DNA of 64,000 nucleotides from Tenericutes bacterium MZ-XQ. Lineage in GTDB: Bacteria; Bacillota_I; Bacilli_A; Acholeplasmatales; Acholeplasmataceae. The stretch lies in assembly GCA_002838205.1 (NCBI GenBank), contig CP017950.1:372001-436000 (forward strand), in the 5' to 3' direction. The notes beneath the pieces are model-generated. The model saw nothing but the letters and a program-made list of their open reading frames with translations, was not told the origin of the DNA and searched no databases. Made by a program: the position numbers and the translations under genes. Below, in pieces: positions 41,248 through 50,319 of this stretch (its first letter is position 1; every line of letters begins with the position of its first letter).

Positions 41248-43941
41248 ATGGCAAATCAAGAAAAATTATTAAGGTTTTGTAACAAAGTATCAAACACAAA
41301 AATGGGATCTAAAAATGGTGTTACCTATGACGATCCTAGATTTAAACTATTAGAAAAAGTCGTCACTGAAGAAATGGCTGAGGTTGCTTTAAAACTAGAG
41401 TTTAGAGGACCACAAACAGCTAAACAAATTGCAGATAAGCTTGGATGGACGGAAGACCGTACATTAGAATTGTTATGGCAACTCTCTTATGCTGGTGCTG
41501 CAGTTGTTAATAAAAAAGATGGCGAATTTAAGTTTTGGCATGAAACATGGGTTCCAGGTATATTTGAAATGGCAGTTAACAACTTAGAAAATGTTCGAAA
41601 ATACCCACAAATTGCTAAAGCATTTGATGATTATGGACTACTTAGAAATCCGATTGGATTTGGTAAAATCCCAATGGGTAATGGACTCATGAGAGTCATT
41701 CCGATTGCTTCTTCTATTGATGGTACATCACAAGTGGTTACCGCTGAAAAAGTAGATTTATACTTAGAAAAAGCAAGATTGATCTCCGTATCTGATTGTT
41801 CATGCCGTACGTCTCGTGAAGAGATGGGTCAAGGCTGTGGACATTTAAAAGAAGATATGTGTATTCAATTGGATGATGCAGCTGAACTTTATATTAGAAC
41901 AGGTAAAGCTAGACAAATTACTGTTGAAGAAGCGAAAGAGATCATGAGACGTGCTGAAGAAAACGGACTGATGCATCAAATTCCAAATACAGAAGGTGAA
42001 GGACATACACATGCGATTTGTAACTGCTGTGGATGTTCATGTTACGCACTACGTGCAGCAACCATGTATTCTAACCCTGACATGGTTAGATCAAACTTCA
42101 CTGCTGAAGTTGATCCTGACAAGTGTGTAGGTTGTGGTGAATGTACAATTTACTGTCCAACCAATGCAATTAAACTTGGACAACGTTTAATCGGATCGAT
42201 TGAAGAACAAAAACCTGTTCATAACCATAAAGCATGTAACACTGAATGGAATGAAGAACTTCACTTCCATCCAGATTATAGAACCAATAGAAAAGAATCC
42301 CTTGATACAGGTACTGCACCATGTAAGAGCGAATGTCCTGCACATATTTCTATTCCAGGATACATTCAACTTGCAGCTCAAGGTAAATATAAAGAAGCAT
42401 TAGCTTTAATTAAGAAAAACAATCCTTTCCCTGCTGTATGTGGTAGAGTTTGTCCAGCATTGTGTGAATCAGCTTGTACGAGATGTGCGATCGATGAAGC
42501 AGTTGCAATCGATGATATTAAAAAATTCATTGCTGAACAAGATTTAAATGAAGAAACAAGATATGTTCCAGAAATCAAGCACAACTATCAAGATAAACAT
42601 ATCGCAGTCATCGGTGGTGGTCCTTCTGGATTGTCATGTGCTTACTATTTAGCTGTTGAAGGATATAAAGTCACTGTTTTTGAAAAAGAAAAGACTTTAG
42701 GTGGTATGCTTCAATTTGGTATTCCAGCATTTAGATTACAAAAAGATGTCATTAACGCTGAAATTGATATCTTAAGAGCTTTAGGTGTTACTTTTGAAAT
42801 GGGTGTTCACGTTGGTGAAGATATCACCATACCTGAAATGAAAAAAGCAGGTTATAACGGATTCTTTATCGCGATCGGTGCTCAAAGTGGACGTCGTCTA
42901 GGTTTAGATAATGAAAATGCTAGAGGTATTGATACAGGTATTGATTTCTTAAGAGATGTTGCTTTAGGAAAACATAAGAAACTTACTGGTAAGACAGTTG
43001 TTATTGGTGGGGGTAACGTTGCAATCGATGTTGCAAGAACAGCTCAAAGAGTGGGTTCTAAAGATACACAAATGTTTTGTTTAGAAACTAGAGAAACCAT
43101 GCCAGCCTTAAAAGATGAAATTCATGAGGCTTTAGAAGAAAATATTACAATCAATAACTCTTATGGTCCTAAATCTTTTATCGTTGAAGAAGGTAAGGTT
43201 AAGGGTGTTGTGTTTAAAAAATGTTTATCAGTCTTCAATGAACAAGGACGATTTGCACCAGTATTTGATGAAGAAGACACGATTAGTGTTGAAGCAGACC
43301 ATGTATTAATTTCGGTAGGTCAATCGTTTGATTGGGGCAAATTACTTGCTGGAACAAGTGTTAGATTGAATCCAAATGGTACAGTGATGGTTGATAGTTT
43401 CACATTGCAATCAACTGATCCAGACATCTTCTTCGGTGGCGATGTAGTGACTGGTCCAAGATTTGCAATTGATGCAATCGCACTTGGTAAAGAAGGTGCT
43501 ATTTCACTGCATAGACATGTACAACGTGGTCAAAGCTTAGTTTATGGTCGTCAAAGACATCATTATGTATCTTTAGATCGTGATCAAATTGATTTAAGTA
43601 GTTATGATCAAGCAGGACGTCAAAGAGCAACTGCGAAGCATCTTAAAAAACTTGAAGGAAACTTCACAGATCCTAGAGGTATCTTAACTGAAGCACAAAT
43701 CGCTGCAGAAACCAATAGATGTTTAAAATGTGGTATCGCGATTGTTGATGAATATATGTGTGTTGGTTGTGGCCAATGTACAACCAAATGTAATTTTGAT
43801 GCCATACATTTAGTGAAAACAAGCAATGTCCATGGTGTTGATTTCCCTGATTTAAAGAAAGTCGTTATTAAAAACGTCTTAAAGAGAAAAGTTAAGATTA
43901 CTGCTAAAAACATTAGCAATGTCTTTAAAAGAAAAGATTAA
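41248..43941 (+). CDS. Multidomain FAD/Fe-S oxidoreductase (GltD-like core)
   Basis: An 897-residue fusion. Residues 1-150 include a winged-helix-like part (AKQIADKLGWTEDRTLELLWQL). About 180-275 is a Cys/His-rich block (SDCSCRTS, GQGCGHL, CNCCGCSCYAL). A ferredoxin-type 4Fe-4S motif (CVGCGECTIYCP) starts near 293. About 355-420 is the GltD-type N-terminal cluster domain (ECPAHISIP, VCGRVCPALCESACTR). The FAD site VIGGGPSGLSCAYYLA is near 454 and the NAD(P) site VIGGGNVAIDVARTA near 585. A second 4Fe-4S motif (CVGCGQCTTKC) is near 838. It should pass electrons between NAD(P)H, flavin and low-potential clusters. Its redox partner is unknown; it sits between hypB and hypA. Confidence 0.9.
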   Translation: MANQEKLLRFCNKVSNTKMGSKNGVTYDDPRFKLLEKVVTEEMAEVALKLEFRGPQTAKQIADKLGWTEDRTLELLWQLSYAGAAVVNKKDGEFKFWHETWVPGIFEMAVNNLENVRKYPQIAKAFDDYGLLRNPIGFGKIPMGNGLMRVIPIASSIDGTSQVVTAEKVDLYLEKARLISVSDCSCRTSREEMGQGCGHLKEDMCIQLDDAAELYIRTGKARQITVEEAKEIMRRAEENGLMHQIPNTEGEGHTHAICNCCGCSCYALRAATMYSNPDMVRSNFTAEVDPDKCVGCGECTIYCPTNAIKLGQRLIGSIEEQKPVHNHKACNTEWNEELHFHPDYRTNRKESLDTGTAPCKSECPAHISIPGYIQLAAQGKYKEALALIKKNNPFPAVCGRVCPALCESACTRCAIDEAVAIDDIKKFIAEQDLNEETRYVPEIKHNYQDKHIAVIGGGPSGLSCAYYLAVEGYKVTVFEKEKTLGGMLQFGIPAFRLQKDVINAEIDILRALGVTFEMGVHVGEDITIPEMKKAGYNGFFIAIGAQSGRRLGLDNENARGIDTGIDFLRDVALGKHKKLTGKTVVIGGGNVAIDVARTAQRVGSKDTQMFCLETRETMPALKDEIHEALEENITINNSYGPKSFIVEEGKVKGVVFKKCLSVFNEQGRFAPVFDEEDTISVEADHVLISVGQSFDWGKLLAGTSVRLNPNGTVMVDSFTLQSTDPDIFFGGDVVTGPRFAIDAIALGKEGAISLHRHVQRGQSLVYGRQRHHYVSLDRDQIDLSSYDQAGRQRATAKHLKKLEGNFTDPRGILTEAQIAAETNRCLKCGIAIVDEYMCVGCGQCTTKCNFDAIHLVKTSNVHGVDFPDLKKVVIKNVLKRKVKITAKNISNVFKRKD

Positions 43942-43943
43942 TC

Positions 43944-44285
43944 ATGCATGAATTAGGATTAGTCATTCAAATCGTTAGACAAGTTGAATCGTATATGGTT
44001 GAAAACAACTTATCAAAAGTTGAAAAGATTGTTTTACAAGTTGGTAAACTTAGTGAAGTTTATCCTAAATACTTAAAAGATGTTTATCCGATAGCTGTTG
44101 AAGGCACAAAACTTCAAGATACCATACTAGAAGTTGAGGAAACTGCAGGTATTGGTAAATGTGAGTCATGCGGATTTGTCTATGATTTAACAGAGAATAA
44201 TAATGTATGTCCACTTTGTGAAGAAAACAAGTTTTCAATCATTAGTGGAAGAGAATTTTTGATTAAAGAACTACACGCATATTAA
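43944..44285 (+). CDS. hypA: HypA-type nickel metallochaperone
   Basis: A 113-residue chaperone. The nickel site is the N-terminal Met-His-Glu (MHELGL), and the structural zinc site is two CXXC pairs, Cys73/Cys76 (CESC) and Cys89/Cys92 (CPLC). Length is standard. It follows the oxidoreductase by two bases and ends the operon at a terminator. HypA normally partners HypB in maturing NiFe hydrogenase and in some species urease; neither enzyme is in this window. Confidence 0.95.
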   Translation: MHELGLVIQIVRQVESYMVENNLSKVEKIVLQVGKLSEVYPKYLKDVYPIAVEGTKLQDTILEVEETAGIGKCESCGFVYDLTENNNVCPLCEENKFSIISGREFLIKELHAY

Positions 44286-44291
44286 CGTTAG

Positions 44292-44325
44292 AAAGCTAGT
44301 GTTGATTTCCAATACTAGCTTTTTA
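44292..44325 (+). terminator. Terminator or attenuator between hypA and the FmdE operon
   Basis: Stem AAAGCTAGT/ACTAGCTTT (44292-44300 with 44314-44322), 13-base loop, then TTTT. It lies only 28 bases before the next start, which leaves no room for a normal promoter. The downstream genes need read-through or a promoter inside hypA. Confidence 0.8.
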
Positions 44326-44352
44326 TAGGTTTATATGAAGAAAGGAATCATT

Positions 44353-44877
44353 ATGAAAAAAGAATTTAAAGGATGTATAGAATTTCATGGACATGCATGT
44401 CCTGGACTTGCGATTGGATATCAAGCTTATTTATATTTTTTAGAACATACAAACATAGATATGTTTAGTCTTGATGAAGAAATTGTCTGTATCAGTGAAA
44501 ATGATAGTTGTGCTGTTGATGCACTTCAATATTGTTTAGGATGTACTGTTGGTAAAGGTAATATGATGATTAACATGGTTGGTAAAATGGCTTTTTCATT
44601 TTATGTTAGAGATCAAAAAATCGCTTTTCGTATTGTTTTAAAACCATTACCTGAGATGTCAAAGGCAGATAAGCTTCGATATATACTTAATCAAGATCCT
44701 AAGGATTTATTTACATTAACAGATGTGAGTGAACCACTGCCTAAAAAAGCACGGATATATGCAAATATGAAGTGTCCGATGTGTCATGAATACTTTGCTG
44801 AACCTTTAAAGAAAGTACACCAAGGAGTTGAGATGTGTGCAACATGTTTTAAAGAAAGAAATCACGAATTCTATTGA
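44353..44877 (+). CDS. FmdE-family protein with zinc-ribbon tail
   Basis: A 174-residue protein of the FmdE family, named after subunit E of tungsten/molybdenum formylmethanofuran dehydrogenase. The core motif FHGHACPGLAIG is at residues 11-22, with further Cys in SENDSCAVDALQYCLGCTVG. The C-terminus is a CXXC-type zinc ribbon (CPMCHEYF ... CATCFKE). Stand-alone FmdE proteins often occur beside metal-chelate ABC importers, as here, and may handle metal or cofactor. ATG 44353 follows AAAGGA and is preferred over ATG 44335. It overlaps the permease start. Confidence 0.85.
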   Translation: MKKEFKGCIEFHGHACPGLAIGYQAYLYFLEHTNIDMFSLDEEIVCISENDSCAVDALQYCLGCTVGKGNMMINMVGKMAFSFYVRDQKIAFRIVLKPLPEMSKADKLRYILNQDPKDLFTLTDVSEPLPKKARIYANMKCPMCHEYFAEPLKKVHQGVEMCATCFKERNHEFY

Positions 44878-45901
44878 TCGTTATAAGTTCATCAAACGAA
44901 AGAAAAGGCTCGTTTTATATGCTTTATCTTTCTTATTAATTAAATTAAGTATCAGTGCGCTTTTTATAGGCACATATGATATCACTTTTTTAGAGATGCT
45001 AACAGCACTCTTTAAAACAAGTGAAGAGCAAGCGCATGTGTTACTCATGTGGAACATGAGGCTTCCAAGAGTTGTTGTTGCGGTTGTGGCCGGAGCAGGT
45101 TTATCTATATCAGGTGCGATTATGCAAACGACCCTAAACAATGACTTAGCATCTCCTTCTACTCTAGGCATTACTTCAGCAGCAACTTTTGGAGCCAATC
45201 TTTCCATTATTTTTATAGGGTCTACAGTACTCATGCAAATGCCCTATATCACTACACTTACGGCATTTTTATGTTCAATGATTGCTGTATCTTTGATATT
45301 AGGATTATCAAAATTAAAAACTTTTACCCCTGGTGTGATCATCTTAGCGGGGGTTGCAATGAGCTCTTTATTTCAAGCAATGACGACTATACTCCAGTAC
45401 TTCTCAGACCAAAATACTTTGTCACAAGCAGTTTTTTGGACGTTTGGGGATTTATCTAGAGCGAACTGGCAAGATATTATCATCTTAACTGTAACTGTGA
45501 TTTTATCTTATGTCTTCTTTTATATAAAGCGTCATGATTATGAAGGATTATCTCATGGAGAGTTATATGCAGCAAGTATAGGTATAAAAACACAAAAGCT
45601 TAGACTGATATCCATATTGGTTGCATCTCTTTTGACAAGTGTTTGTGTGTCTTTTTTAGGTATGATTGGTTTTATTGGACTCATTGGTCCTCATATCATG
45701 AAAAAAATGATTGGAAAGGATCATCGCTTATTTATTCCAGGAAGTGCCCTTTTAGGTAGCATCATCTTACTTTTTGCAGATATGATTTCAAGAACGATTA
45801 TTGCACCAATCACACTACCAATTGGCGCAATCACTTCTTGTTTAGGTGCTGGTTTATTCTTATATATTTTACTTAAGAAAAAGGAGTCATCATCATGTTA
45901 A
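44837..45901 (+). CDS. FecCD-type metal-chelate ABC permease
   Basis: A membrane permease of the FecCD/BtuC family with about ten spans. Family segments are WNMRLPRVVVAVVAGAGLSISG, LASPSTLGITSAATFGANL and FIGLIGPHIMKKMIGKDHR, the last being the ATPase contact. No ATG fits: the frame opens with TTG at 44828 directly against AAGGAG, and the GTG at 44837 is nine bases after that ribosome site, so GTG is preferred (354 residues). It overlaps the FmdE end by about 40 bases, implying coupled expression. Substrate could be an iron, nickel, cobalt or other metal complex. Confidence 0.87.
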   Translation: MQHVLKKEITNSIDRYKFIKRKKRLVLYALSFLLIKLSISALFIGTYDITFLEMLTALFKTSEEQAHVLLMWNMRLPRVVVAVVAGAGLSISGAIMQTTLNNDLASPSTLGITSAATFGANLSIIFIGSTVLMQMPYITTLTAFLCSMIAVSLILGLSKLKTFTPGVIILAGVAMSSLFQAMTTILQYFSDQNTLSQAVFWTFGDLSRANWQDIIILTVTVILSYVFFYIKRHDYEGLSHGELYAASIGIKTQKLRLISILVASLLTSVCVSFLGMIGFIGLIGPHIMKKMIGKDHRLFIPGSALLGSIILLFADMISRTIIAPITLPIGAITSCLGAGLFLYILLKKKESSSC

Positions 45902-46644
45902 GTGTCAATAACCTCTCTTTTGCATATGGTCATAAAGTCGTATTAAAAGACATTAGTTTTTCAATTCAAAAAGGGGACTGTTTGGTCATTTTGGGCCATA
46001 ATGGTGCTGGAAAATCAACACTTTTAAAAACGCTCAATCATTTGCTAAAAGCAAACACTGGTAGTGTGATTATGAATAATCAAAACATCAAGGATATGAC
46101 TCCCATTAAAAGAGCTCAGAAGATTGCATATGTCCCACAGTCTTTATCATTTCATGAAGCATCTGTTTTTGATACAGTTTTATTAGGTAGAAAACCTTAT
46201 ATGTCACATAGAGTTTCAGATGATGATTTAATCAAAACTGATCAAATCATCAAAGCGCTAAATCTTGATGAGATCGCGTTTGATGATATTACAAAATTAA
46301 GTGGAGGGCAAAGACAAAAAGTTGCGATTGCTAGAGCACTTAATCAAGAAACAGAGTTACTGCTGCTTGATGAACCCACTGCAAATCTTGATTTAAAAAA
46401 TCAACTTGAACTAACACAATTCATGAAACATATTGCACAAAATCATGATAAGACAATGATTGTAACGATGCATGACCTCAATCTTGCACTTCGATTTGGA
46501 AACAAATTTTTATTTCTAAAAGATCATCAAGTCTATGAGTTTGGCACAGGTGACATCATCACTGAAAAACTCATCAAAGCTATTTATCAAGTTGATGTAA
46601 AAATGATTGAGCATGACTTTAAAAAACACATGATAACACTATAG
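45895..46644 (+). CDS. Metal-chelate ABC importer ATPase (FepC-like)
   Basis: A 249-residue ABC ATPase of the FepC/BtuD/FecE group. Walker A LGHNGAGKST, signature LSGGQRQKVAIARAL, Walker B LLLLDEPTANLD and the H-loop VTMHDLNLAL are intact. The start overlaps the permease stop by seven bases. With the FecCD permease and the downstream binding lipoprotein it forms a complete type II importer. Confidence 0.93.
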   Translation: MLSVNNLSFAYGHKVVLKDISFSIQKGDCLVILGHNGAGKSTLLKTLNHLLKANTGSVIMNNQNIKDMTPIKRAQKIAYVPQSLSFHEASVFDTVLLGRKPYMSHRVSDDDLIKTDQIIKALNLDEIAFDDITKLSGGQRQKVAIARALNQETELLLLDEPTANLDLKNQLELTQFMKHIAQNHDKTMIVTMHDLNLALRFGNKFLFLKDHQVYEFGTGDIITEKLIKAIYQVDVKMIEHDFKKHMITL

Positions 46645-46653
46645 GAGATTAAA

Positions 46654-47751
46654 ATGAAAAAATCAATAATGATATGCATTATAATAATCTTATTCATGAC
46701 TCTAACAGGATGCATGAATACGGATGAAACACTAAATGATGACATCAAAATCATTGATGTCTATGATCGTGAAGTTTATATACCTAAAGATGCTTCGACA
46801 TTTGTTTGTATAGGACCTAACGCACTTAGATTATACACATATATAGCTGATCCAAATCACATTGTAGGTATCGAAAACTTTGAACTATTACAACAAACAA
46901 AAGGTAGACCTTATATCTTAAAATATCAAGATATCATTGATCAATTACCAATCATTGGTGAAGGTGGACCTAAAGCATCTCCAAATGCAGAACTTATCTT
47001 ATCTGCAAATCCAGATGTGATCATTGCGAGCAGTCTTTATGAAAAAAACGTTATTGATGATTTATATCAAACGCTAAACATTCCAATCGTAACGATAACC
47101 AATGATACATCTGAAGGTAGTTTGTTTAGTGAAGATCTCATGAACTCTCTAGAAAATATAGGCATCATCACAGGAAATACTGAAAGATCAACACAACTCA
47201 TTGAATATATCAATAGTATAAAAGCTGATTTAAACCAAAGAACCAAGGAATTAAATCATAAAAAAACTGCCTATATCGGCAGTTTATCAAAAGCTGGACA
47301 TCAGCAAATCACAAGCACTTCTGGCAGCTATGAAATTTTTGATTTAGTCAATGTCATAAATATTGCACATACAAAAGGTATTGATCAATATGCAAATATC
47401 GAGAAAGAAACACTTCTTTCTTGGAATCCAGAGATTATTATTCTTGATCTTAATGGATATGACCTGTTTTTAACAGATTATCAAACACATCAAACATACT
47501 ATGAGCACTTAAATGCATTTCAAAACAACGAGGTCTATATGCAGTTTCCATATAATTTCTATTCAACAAACATTGAGGTTGCGATTGCTAACTGTTACCA
47601 TTTAGGATCTGTACTTTATCCAGATGAGTTTAGTGATATTGATATAGAAGATAAAGTAAATGACATAGGACAAGCATTCTTAAACATCGATATTTATGAA
47701 AGTCTTCATAGTGACTATCATCAAGGTTATCAAACTGAACTACAAAAATGA
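46654..47751 (+). CDS. Metal-chelate-binding lipoprotein (PF01497-like)
   Basis: A 365-residue exported lipoprotein: N-terminus MKKSIMICIIIILFMTLTGC with the lipobox LTGC at Cys20. The mature part is the BtuF/FepB-type fold with DVYDREVYIPKDASTFVCIGPNALRLYTYI, SANPDVIIASSLYEKN and the second-lobe start. It would capture the ligand for the FecCD importer. ATG follows GGAG. A bidirectional terminator ends the operon. Confidence 0.9.
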   Translation: MKKSIMICIIIILFMTLTGCMNTDETLNDDIKIIDVYDREVYIPKDASTFVCIGPNALRLYTYIADPNHIVGIENFELLQQTKGRPYILKYQDIIDQLPIIGEGGPKASPNAELILSANPDVIIASSLYEKNVIDDLYQTLNIPIVTITNDTSEGSLFSEDLMNSLENIGIITGNTERSTQLIEYINSIKADLNQRTKELNHKKTAYIGSLSKAGHQQITSTSGSYEIFDLVNVINIAHTKGIDQYANIEKETLLSWNPEIIILDLNGYDLFLTDYQTHQTYYEHLNAFQNNEVYMQFPYNFYSTNIEVAIANCYHLGSVLYPDEFSDIDIEDKVNDIGQAFLNIDIYESLHSDYHQGYQTELQK

Positions 47752-47770
47752 CCCTAGTGGTCATTTTTTT
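47744..47770. terminator. Bidirectional terminator
   Basis: Stem AAATGACC/GGTCATTT with a 5-base loop and T runs on both sides, between the convergent genes ending at 47751 and 47817. Confidence 0.88.
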
Positions 47771-47816
47771 ATATGTTTGTTATGTTTTTAATAAATTTAT
47801 GAGTTCATTTGTTGAA

Positions 47817-48629
47817 TCATTTGAGTATGATACTCGGTGTATCATAATGGATCTTAGTCTTTTTAAATCCAAGTGAATGATAGAGTTTTAATGCTTTAAA
47901 ATTAATGCTCCAAACTTCTAGTTCGAGATCATCAATCCTTAGATTCGCAAAATATTGATAAATATCTGCCATGATTTGTCTTGAGAATCCTTGACCTTGA
48001 TATTTAGGATCAACCCAAATGGTTTCAATATATCCTTTTTGGTCTTTTAAATATACTTTGGAACTTCCAATAATGGCTTCATTATGATAATAATAGACCA
48101 TTCTAAAATGCTGATGATTTGATATTTCTTTAAGTTTTTCATCATTCATAGGCGTCACAAAAAGTCGATTATGTGTTTCAATATATGCTTGTGATACTTT
48201 CTCATCAGCAACATCGATCAATACTTTATTTAAGGATATATGTCCCTGAAATGAAGCTTCTACTTTATTTTCCATATAATATACTGAAGCATCATCATGA
48301 TGACGGTCTTTAAGAAACTTTAAATCACGCTCAGTTTCACAAGTCGTATAAAACCTTGCAGTTAAGTTAGGATAAATCTTCTTAATTTCAAGTGCTCGTT
48401 CATATACTTTTTGATATAACTCATTTTTTATAGATTCATTTTCAGTTTCAATATAAAAATAAAGCAGCAATGGTGTTTGTTCAGTTTGAAATACATTAAA
48501 CGATTGATAAATATATGCATGACTAATCACTTCACTTTTTTCATCTAAAACTAAAAATATATTTTCTTTGATGTTATAAGCCATATCTTCTTTCGGATGA
48601 ATTATTGTATGTTTCATGGTGTTCCTCAT
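47817..48629 (-). CDS. GNAT-family N-acetyltransferase
   Basis: A 270-residue protein with a C-terminal GNAT domain: VDPKYQGQGFSRQIMADIYQYF is the acetyl-CoA loop near residues 213-234 and LEVWSINFKALKLYHSLGFKK the closing motif. The N-terminal half may be a second, degenerate GNAT domain. It is the last gene of the exporter/two-component operon and overlaps the response regulator end by four bases (ATGA). Its role could be self-protection or modification of a compound, but that is a guess. Confidence 0.83.
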   Translation of the reverse strand: MRNTMKHTIIHPKEDMAYNIKENIFLVLDEKSEVISHAYIYQSFNVFQTEQTPLLLYFYIETENESIKNELYQKVYERALEIKKIYPNLTARFYTTCETERDLKFLKDRHHDDASVYYMENKVEASFQGHISLNKVLIDVADEKVSQAYIETHNRLFVTPMNDEKLKEISNHQHFRMVYYYHNEAIIGSSKVYLKDQKGYIETIWVDPKYQGQGFSRQIMADIYQYFANLRIDDLELEVWSINFKALKLYHSLGFKKTKIHYDTPSIILK

Positions 48630-49240
48630 TTTTTATCATGTTTGGTTTGCCAATAATATATTGCAAGTTGTGTACGATCTCGTAAGTTTAGTTTATCTAA
48701 GATGACACTAATCACATTTCTTACAGATCCTTCGCTAATCCATAGTTTTTGCGAGATCTCTTTATTAGAATACCCATGAGCAATGAGTTCTAAACAACTA
48801 TTTTCTCTTTCTGTTAATGAATCGATAAATTCACTTGAAGTCATCATTTTTAAAACTTCATCGCTTAAAACTGCTTGACCTAAATATACATTTTGAATCG
48901 TTGTGATTTGTTTTTCTATATCATCAGTTTTAAGTAAATACCCATCAGCTTTCGCATGAAGTGCCTGATGGATGTTTTTGAAGTCATTAAAAGTTGTAAG
49001 CATTATGATTTTAATCTCTTGTTTCATCGATTTAATGATTGCAGTGGCATCAATCCCATTTAAAACAGGCATTCTAATATCCATTAAAATCATATCAACA
49101 TCATGATTTGACACAAAGTCAATTGCTTTTTGGCCATTTTCAACTTTACCAACAATGTGAAAGTCTTTAGTTTTTGATAATATGATGTCTAAACTATCCC
49201 TAATGGTTTGATCATCATCGACAAGTAGTATACGCATCAT
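48626..49240 (-). CDS. NarL/LuxR-family response regulator
   Basis: A 204-residue two-component regulator. The receiver domain has the acidic pair DDDQ, the phospho-Asp in DMILMDIRMPVLNGID and the conserved Lys in LLKTDDIEKQ. The LuxR-type helix-turn-helix is LTERENSCLELIAHGYSNKEISQ onward with VRNVISVILDKL as the recognition helix. It is paired with the histidine kinase directly upstream (ATGA overlap). Confidence 0.94.
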   Translation of the reverse strand: MMRILLVDDDQTIRDSLDIILSKTKDFHIVGKVENGQKAIDFVSNHDVDMILMDIRMPVLNGIDATAIIKSMKQEIKIIMLTTFNDFKNIHQALHAKADGYLLKTDDIEKQITTIQNVYLGQAVLSDEVLKMMTSSEFIDSLTERENSCLELIAHGYSNKEISQKLWISEGSVRNVISVILDKLNLRDRTQLAIYYWQTKHDKK

Positions 49241-50319
49241 AATCCTCCTTCAAGTGCTAGTGGCATAACACATATCAAAACAAACTTATCGTTTCTTTGA
49301 TATGTTAATGTACCACCAACGGCTTCAATGGTTTTTCTCATATAACTTAATCCAACACCAGATGGTGATTTTTTTGATTTGATTCCATCATTTTTAATCA
49401 TCAATCTTAAGACAGGTTCAACAACCTCTATTCTTATCTCAATCGTTTTTGCATCAGCATGTTTTAAGATATTAGTTAAGCCTTCTTTGATAACTGATGC
49501 CATCATAAAATAATGCGTTTGACTCAGTTTAAGCATATTTCCAGTTGTTTTTAAATCAACTGCTGGTCCTGGATGAGCCTCAATCAATGCTCTAACGCGA
49601 TCCATCCCATAAGACTCTTGAGGTTTTGTGTAGCTTACAGTTTCTTTTAAAGCTGATACTGATTGTTCTAGCTTTACTTTTAACGTTTTAAAACTGTCAT
49701 CTTCTATTAAATGATCTTGAGACATTTCATATGCTCTTAAAGATAATAATGCGCCAGTTAACTCATGACCCAAATTATCATGAAGCTTATGAGCAATTCG
49801 ATCTCTTTCAGATAGAATACTAATTCTTGATAATTCATCTAAGGATGACATCATTTTAATTTTCTCGTTTTCTCTGATGTGCGCATCATGATGCCATTGA
49901 TCAAGTTTTCTTAAATGTGAATCATAAGATTTCTTCCATTGATATAAAACAAATGATAACAACATCTGATAGCTATAAAACCCATATGCTAAAGGTGTCT
50001 TTAACATGGTAAGGATCCATATAGACATGATCACTCCAAAAATGAGATAACGATCTTTATAGATCATCACCATGATATAAGGTATCATCAATAAAGCCAA
50101 AGATTGATCAAAATATATGATAATAGCAAGTATTATACCTTCAATATATAAATAGTTGATATACTGATGAAATCGCATGCGTATTAACATCGCTATGGCT
50201 GATACCAACCATAGCAAAAAAACTGCAGGGTCTTGCAGTTTTATTGCAAATAAGATGATTAAATATGTCACTACCATGATGCCATAAAAGACATGTGATG
50301 GGGTGATGCGTTTAACCAT
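49237..50319 (-). CDS. Sensor histidine kinase, NarL-type partner (HisKA_3)
   Basis: A 360-residue membrane histidine kinase. Five to six N-terminal spans form a compact membrane sensor as in DesK/LiaS-like kinases. The phosphorylated His is in RDRIAHKLHDNLGHELTGALLSLRAYE (near residue 178). The HATPase domain has VIKEGLTNILKHADAK (N box) and SGVGLSYMRKTIEAVGG. Overlaps with the genes on both sides suggest one transcript. Probably senses the exporter cargo or membrane stress. Confidence 0.92.
   Translation of the reverse strand: MVKRITPSHVFYGIMVVTYLIILFAIKLQDPAVFLLWLVSAIAMLIRMRFHQYINYLYIEGIILAIIIYFDQSLALLMIPYIMVMIYKDRYLIFGVIMSIWILTMLKTPLAYGFYSYQMLLSFVLYQWKKSYDSHLRKLDQWHHDAHIRENEKIKMMSSLDELSRISILSERDRIAHKLHDNLGHELTGALLSLRAYEMSQDHLIEDDSFKTLKVKLEQSVSALKETVSYTKPQESYGMDRVRALIEAHPGPAVDLKTTGNMLKLSQTHYFMMASVIKEGLTNILKHADAKTIEIRIEVVEPVLRLMIKNDGIKSKKSPSGVGLSYMRKTIEAVGGTLTYQRNDKFVLICVMPLALEGGL

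Noticed and set aside
43620-43919. 99-residue antisense frame in the oxidoreductase gene
   Set aside because: Opposite strand of a conserved ferredoxin region, with no start signals.
44881-45234. 117-residue minus-strand frame opposite the FecCD permease
   Set aside because: Shadow of the hydrophobic permease; no ribosome site or independent features.
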